Below, in pieces: positions 51,746 to 55,164 of a stretch of 55,164 nt of DNA (positions are counted from its first letter, which is position 1; each line of letters begins with the position of its first letter). Below the pieces are notes generated by a model, which worked only from the letters and a program-made list of their open reading frames with translations, was not told the origin of the DNA and did no database searches. The stretch spans positions 1-55,164 of the forward strand of contig JAAYQX010000039.1 of assembly GCA_012519085.1 (NCBI GenBank). Direction: 5' to 3'. Source of the stretch: Clostridiaceae bacterium. GTDB taxonomy: Bacteria; Bacillota; Clostridia; Saccharofermentanales; DTU023. The position numbers and the translations under genes were made by a program.

Positions 51746-52339
51746 ATGTTGAATTATCCTCCTTTGGAGAAATTACTGCCAAAAGCTGAGAATCGTTATG
51801 TCTTGGCGATGTTGGCAGCAAAAAGGGCCAGACAGATTGTAGATGGGGCTAATCCGCTGGTAGATTCCAAAACACCGAATCCGGTCACTTTAGCCTGTGA
51901 GGAGCTGGTAATGGATAAAATCCAATACCGCAAAGGCCTATATGAGCCGCATGTGCCCCTGCGACCGGAAATTGAAGCCAAACGCCTGGCAGAGGAATTG
52001 GAAGACCGGGAAAAGAGAGCTGCTGAGCTGGCTGAAGAGACCAGACGGATCATTGACCGTGACCAGCGTTTGGGTATGAAAGAAAGCGAACTGGCTGAAT
52101 TGGGAGGAGAGAGTTTCACATCCGATGATGCTGCCGCTTTAGCTCGCAGGTTAATTATGGCAGTTGAAGCCCAGGATGAAGCCGAAAGACTTGAGGCTGA
52201 ACGCAAAGCAGCGCAGTCGGATGCGGAATCTGAAGCTGCTGCCGTGGATAATATTGCGGAATCAAAAACGGAGGAGTCATCGTTATTAACTTCAACGGCT
52301 GAAGAAGAAATAAAAGAGAAAGAGGAAGAGATAGAATAA
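51746..52339 (+). CDS. rpoZ: DNA-directed RNA polymerase omega subunit with acidic extension
   Basis: Residues 1-65 are the omega subunit ([31 protein letters not shown]...[19 protein letters not shown]), which chaperones beta' into RNA polymerase. The remaining 130 residues are a charged, Glu/Ala-rich, probably coiled or disordered extension not found in typical 60-100 residue omegas. Downstream of gmk as usual, but coaBC and priA, the normal next genes, are absent; glyS follows instead with a one-base overlap (TAATG). Confidence 0.9.
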   Translation: MLNYPPLEKLLPKAENRYVLAMLAAKRARQIVDGANPLVDSKTPNPVTLACEELVMDKIQYRKGLYEPHVPLRPEIEAKRLAEELEDREKRAAELAEETRRIIDRDQRLGMKESELAELGGESFTSDDAAALARRLIMAVEAQDEAERLEAERKAAQSDAESEAAAVDNIAESKTEESSLLTSTAEEEIKEKEEEIE

Positions 52340-53733
52340 TGCGCAATGAAGATAAAACTATGGAAAAAATAGTTGCTTTGGCGTTTAATCGCGGTTTTGT
52401 TTATCCGGGTTCGGATATATATGGAGGCCTGGCCAATGCTTGGGATTATGGTCCCTACGGGGCGGCTTTGAAAAATGCCATCAAAGATGCCTGGTGGAAA
52501 CGCTTTGTTACCACCTGTCCGCATAATGTGGGCATTGACAGTGCTATCCTGATGAATCGTGAGGTATGGGTTGCCTCCGGCCATGTCGCGGGCTTTAGCG
52601 ATCCGCTGATTGACTGTAAGGCCTGTAAATCCAGATACAGGGTAGACAAGATGATTGAAGATTGGGCTCAGGATCAAGCCAGTGATGTCAATGTCGAGGG
52701 CTGGCCGGAAGAAAGGCTGATGGCTTTCATCGCTGAGCATGAAGTACCCTGTCCGAATTGTGGAAAACATGACTTTACCGATGTGCGCAAATTCAATTTG
52801 ATGTTTAAGACAACTCAGGGTGTGACCGAAGGCAAGGGTACTGAAATTTATCTCAGACCGGAGACAGCTCAAGGTATTTTTACTAATTTTGTCAATGTGC
52901 AGCGCACTTCGCGGCGAAAAATTCCTTTTGGTATTGCCCAGATCGGCAAGAGCTTCCGCAATGAAATTACACCGGGCAATTTTATTTTCCGCACGCGTGA
53001 ATTTGAGCAGATGGAATTGGAGTTCTTCTGTGAACCGGGTACGGATCTGGAATGGTTTGATTATTGGCGCGATTTCTCTTGGCAGTGGCTGCTGGACCTC
53101 AATCTGAAGCCGGAATATCTCCGCCTGCGCGACCACACCAAAGATGAACTATCTTTTTATTCATTGGCCACTACAGATATTGAATATCTCTATCCCTTTG
53201 GTTGGGGTGAGCTCTGGGGTATTGCCGACCGTACGGATTATGATCTAAGTCAACATATGGAGCATAGCCGTCAGGATCTTCGCTACTTTGATCCGGCCAC
53301 TAACGAAAAGTATATTCCCTATGTGGTAGAACCCTCATTGGGTGTTGATCGCCTGACTCTGGCTGTACTATGTGATGCCTATGATGAAGAGGAGCTGCCG
53401 GACGGAGACCAACGTACTGTCCTGCGTTTCCATCCTTCTCTTGCTCCGGTCAAAATTGCGATTCTGCCGCTATCGGCTAAATTGAAAGCAGAGGCTTTCC
53501 AGCTGTATGAACAAATTTTGCAGCACTATCCCTGCGAGTTTGATGAGCGCCAGTCGATTGGTAGACGCTATCGCCGTCAGGACGAAATCGGTACCCCATA
53601 TTGTGTGACTTTTGACTTTGAATCTTTAGAAGATGGACAAGTGACTATCCGTGAGAGGGACAGCATGGAGCAAATCCGTCTTCCGATGAACGAGCTTGTC
53701 TCATGGTTTGCTGGTAAATTTGATCTCCCCTGA
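52339..53733 (+). CDS. glyS: Glycyl-tRNA synthetase (alpha2, class II)
   Basis: Charges tRNA-Gly. A 464-residue single-chain dimeric enzyme of the eukaryote/Gram-positive type. Seen are the N-terminal [26 protein letters not shown], a zinc-type Cys pair set ([14 protein letters not shown]), class II motif 2 ([25 protein letters not shown]) and motif 3 ([16 protein letters not shown]), then an anticodon-binding domain from about residue 370. No glycine T-box is visible; it is probably read from the rpoZ transcript. Confidence 0.97.
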   Translation: MRNEDKTMEKIVALAFNRGFVYPGSDIYGGLANAWDYGPYGAALKNAIKDAWWKRFVTTCPHNVGIDSAILMNREVWVASGHVAGFSDPLIDCKACKSRYRVDKMIEDWAQDQASDVNVEGWPEERLMAFIAEHEVPCPNCGKHDFTDVRKFNLMFKTTQGVTEGKGTEIYLRPETAQGIFTNFVNVQRTSRRKIPFGIAQIGKSFRNEITPGNFIFRTREFEQMELEFFCEPGTDLEWFDYWRDFSWQWLLDLNLKPEYLRLRDHTKDELSFYSLATTDIEYLYPFGWGELWGIADRTDYDLSQHMEHSRQDLRYFDPATNEKYIPYVVEPSLGVDRLTLAVLCDAYDEEELPDGDQRTVLRFHPSLAPVKIAILPLSAKLKAEAFQLYEQILQHYPCEFDERQSIGRRYRRQDEIGTPYCVTFDFESLEDGQVTIRERDSMEQIRLPMNELVSWFAGKFDLP

Positions 53734-53767
53734 TGCAGGGAGCATAAATATATTTTGGGAGGTTTGC

Positions 53768-55164
53768 ATGAAAAAGTACGTCTATATGTTTAAGGAGGGC
53801 GACGCCAGTATGCGCAATCTCCTAGGGGGCAAGGGTGCCAATCTGGCTGAAATGAGTCGCCTAGGACTGCCGGTACCGCAGGGCTTTACTATTACAACGG
53901 AAGCCTGCAATGAGTACTATGCTGCCGGCGCTGAGCTCACGACGGAAATGATCGAGCAGATCTTTGCCGCCATGACCAAAATGGAAGAGATCACCGGCAA
54001 AAAATTCGGTGACCTTGAGAATCCGCTTCTGGTTTCGGTTCGCTCCGGAGCCAGAGCCTCTATGCCGGGTATGATGGATACAATTCTCAATCTCGGCTTG
54101 AATCAGGAAGTAGTTAAAGTCCTGGCTGAGAAAACCAAGAATCCTCGTTTTGCCTATGACAGTTATCGGCGCTTTATTATGATGTTCAGCGATGTTGTCA
54201 TGGAAATTGAGAGAAGTTATTTCGAAGCCAAGATGGACGAACTTAAAGAGAGAGTTGGTGTAGACAATGACACCGATCTCGATGCTGATGATATGGCAGA
54301 GCTGGCAGATACTTATCTGCGGATTTATGAAAGAATAAAAGGCAAGCCCTTTCCGGAAGATCCTAAAGAGCAGCTTTTACTGTCTATCGCAGCAGTATTC
54401 CGTTCCTGGAATAACGACCGTGCCATCTATTATCGGCGTATGCACAATCTTCCCAGCAGCTGGGGTACCGCTGTCAATGTGCAAGAGATGGTCTACGGCA
54501 ATATGGGTGATACTTCCGGCACCGGTGTGGCTTTCTCCAGAAATCCTGCTACCGGTGAGAATGTTCTTTATGGCGAGTATCTGATTAATGCTCAGGGCGA
54601 AGATGTAGTTGCCGGTGTCAGAACACCGCAATTGATCTCCCAGCTCAAGGAGCAGATGCCGGATATCTATTATGAATTCGAACGTCTGGCAGATGAACTG
54701 GAGCGGCATTACGGCGATATGCAGGATCTGGAGTTTACGATTGAAGAGGGTAAGCTCTTCATTCTCCAGACCAGAGGTGGCAAGCGTACAGCTACGGCAG
54801 CGCTGCAGGTGGCGGTTGATATGGTTGCCGAGGGCATTATCACCAAGGAGAAGGCTTTGGATAAGATCGATCCCAATTCTCTGGATACTCTGCTGCATCC
54901 GACTTTCCGACCGGAAGTCCTTAAGCAGACGCAAGCTTTAGCCGGCGGCCTGCCGGCCTCACCGGGAGCTGCTGCCGGTGAAGTGGTCTTTACCGCGGAA
55001 GAAGCTTATGAGGCACATCAGGTCGGGCGAAAAGTAATCCTGGTCCGCACTGAGACCTCCCCGGAAGATATCCAGGGTATGAATGTATCTGAGGGAATTT
55101 TAACTTCGCGCGGCGGCATGACGTCGCACGCTGCGGTGGTGGCCCGCGGTATGGGCAAATGCTG
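53768..55164 (+). CDS. ppdK: Pyruvate, phosphate dikinase (N-terminal part; runs off the window)
   Basis: Interconverts PEP, AMP and PPi with pyruvate, ATP and Pi, often a glycolytic enzyme in anaerobic Clostridia. The visible 465 codons start MKKYVYMFKEG and contain the ATP-grasp domain (LLGGKGANLAEMSRLGLPVPQGFTIT; SVRSGARASMPGMMDTILNLGLN; FILQTRGGKRTA) and the swivelling phosphohistidine domain (SRGGMTSHAAVVARGMGK) at the window end. GGGAGG before ATG. The PEP/pyruvate-binding TIM barrel lies outside. Confidence 0.97.
   Translation, partial: MKKYVYMFKEGDASMRNLLGGKGANLAEMSRLGLPVPQGFTITTEACNEYYAAGAELTTEMIEQIFAAMTKMEEITGKKFGDLENPLLVSVRSGARASMPGMMDTILNLGLNQEVVKVLAEKTKNPRFAYDSYRRFIMMFSDVVMEIERSYFEAKMDELKERVGVDNDTDLDADDMAELADTYLRIYERIKGKPFPEDPKEQLLLSIAAVFRSWNNDRAIYYRRMHNLPSSWGTAVNVQEMVYGNMGDTSGTGVAFSRNPATGENVLYGEYLINAQGEDVVAGVRTPQLISQLKEQMPDIYYEFERLADELERHYGDMQDLEFTIEEGKLFILQTRGGKRTATAALQVAVDMVAEGIITKEKALDKIDPNSLDTLLHPTFRPEVLKQTQALAGGLPASPGAAAGEVVFTAEEAYEAHQVGRKVILVRTETSPEDIQGMNVSEGILTSRGGMTSHAAVVARGMGKC

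Noticed and set aside
51796-53136. A 446-codon open frame on the minus strand
   Set aside because: It lies opposite rpoZ and glyS, both clear family members; no ribosome site or recognisable motif. A shadow of codon bias.
1-55164. CRISPR arrays, insertion sequences, prophage or integrative elements
   Set aside because: No spaced direct repeats, transposase-like frames, integrases or attachment-site duplications were seen.

Overview
The window reads as a chromosomal segment of a low-to-mid GC anaerobic Firmicute of the class Clostridia, possibly near the Oscillospiraceae or related deep clades (inferred from gene content, not from a search). Pointers are the SCIFF peptide with its radical SAM maturase beside yajC, the dnaG-rpoD-trmK cluster, a DUF370/RemA protein beside gmk, clean Gram-positive Shine-Dalgarno sites, a desulfoferrodoxin-like domain, an AdoCbl riboswitch and a pyruvate phosphate dikinase. 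No insertion sequence, prophage or CRISPR array is visible; this is a housekeeping core with a few transport islands.

Layout. 1-5.9 kb: tRNA-Leu (partial, minus), murD, cca, rpsO and pnp, the last behind a long hairpin. 5.9-8.9 kb (minus): a TrpXYZ-type ABC importer controlled by a predicted leader-peptide attenuator. 9-11.3 kb: a HAAS-like membrane protein, a LysR regulator and tRNA-Pro(CGG). 11.3-13.7 kb (minus): thyA followed by a DHFR/GNAT-like/MGMT fusion. 13.8-21.4 kb: yajC, SCIFF and its maturase, dnaG, rpoD, trmK, RNase P RNA and a PurM-like protein. 21.6-26.4 kb: a YtxH-like pair, a YfhO/desulfoferrodoxin-like fusion and dCMP deaminase. 26.3-30.6 kb: a two-component system with rluF (minus) and an RluA-type synthase (plus). 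30.7-31.6 kb: tRNA-Pro(TGG) and a hexapeptide-repeat protein. 31.7-37.3 kb: a cobalamin riboswitch and a five-gene Nik/Opp-type ABC importer, best read as cobalt uptake. 37.4-40.3 kb: metNIQ behind a methionine-rich leader peptide and terminator. 40.5-44.2 kb: one giant ORF joining SecD, SecF and a D,D-carboxypeptidase. 44.3-55.2 kb: rplM-rpsI, tsaE-tsaB-[rimI-uvrC fusion]-phosphoesterase, yicC-remA-like-gmk, rpoZ-glyS and the start of ppdK.

Two themes stand out. First, two amino-acid-type ABC importers each lie behind a short translated leader whose control codons (Phe/Tyr in one, Met-Met-Met in the other) sit upstream of mutually exclusive antiterminator and terminator hairpins. This is ribosome-mediated attenuation in a group that normally uses T-boxes or S-boxes for these jobs. 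Second, four unrelated loci are in-frame fusions of normally separate genes: DHFR/GNAT-like/MGMT, YfhO/desulfoferrodoxin-like, SecDF/D,D-carboxypeptidase and RimI/UvrC. Start codons were re-chosen from Shine-Dalgarno spacing in several genes. All functional names come from reading motifs; no database search was run.
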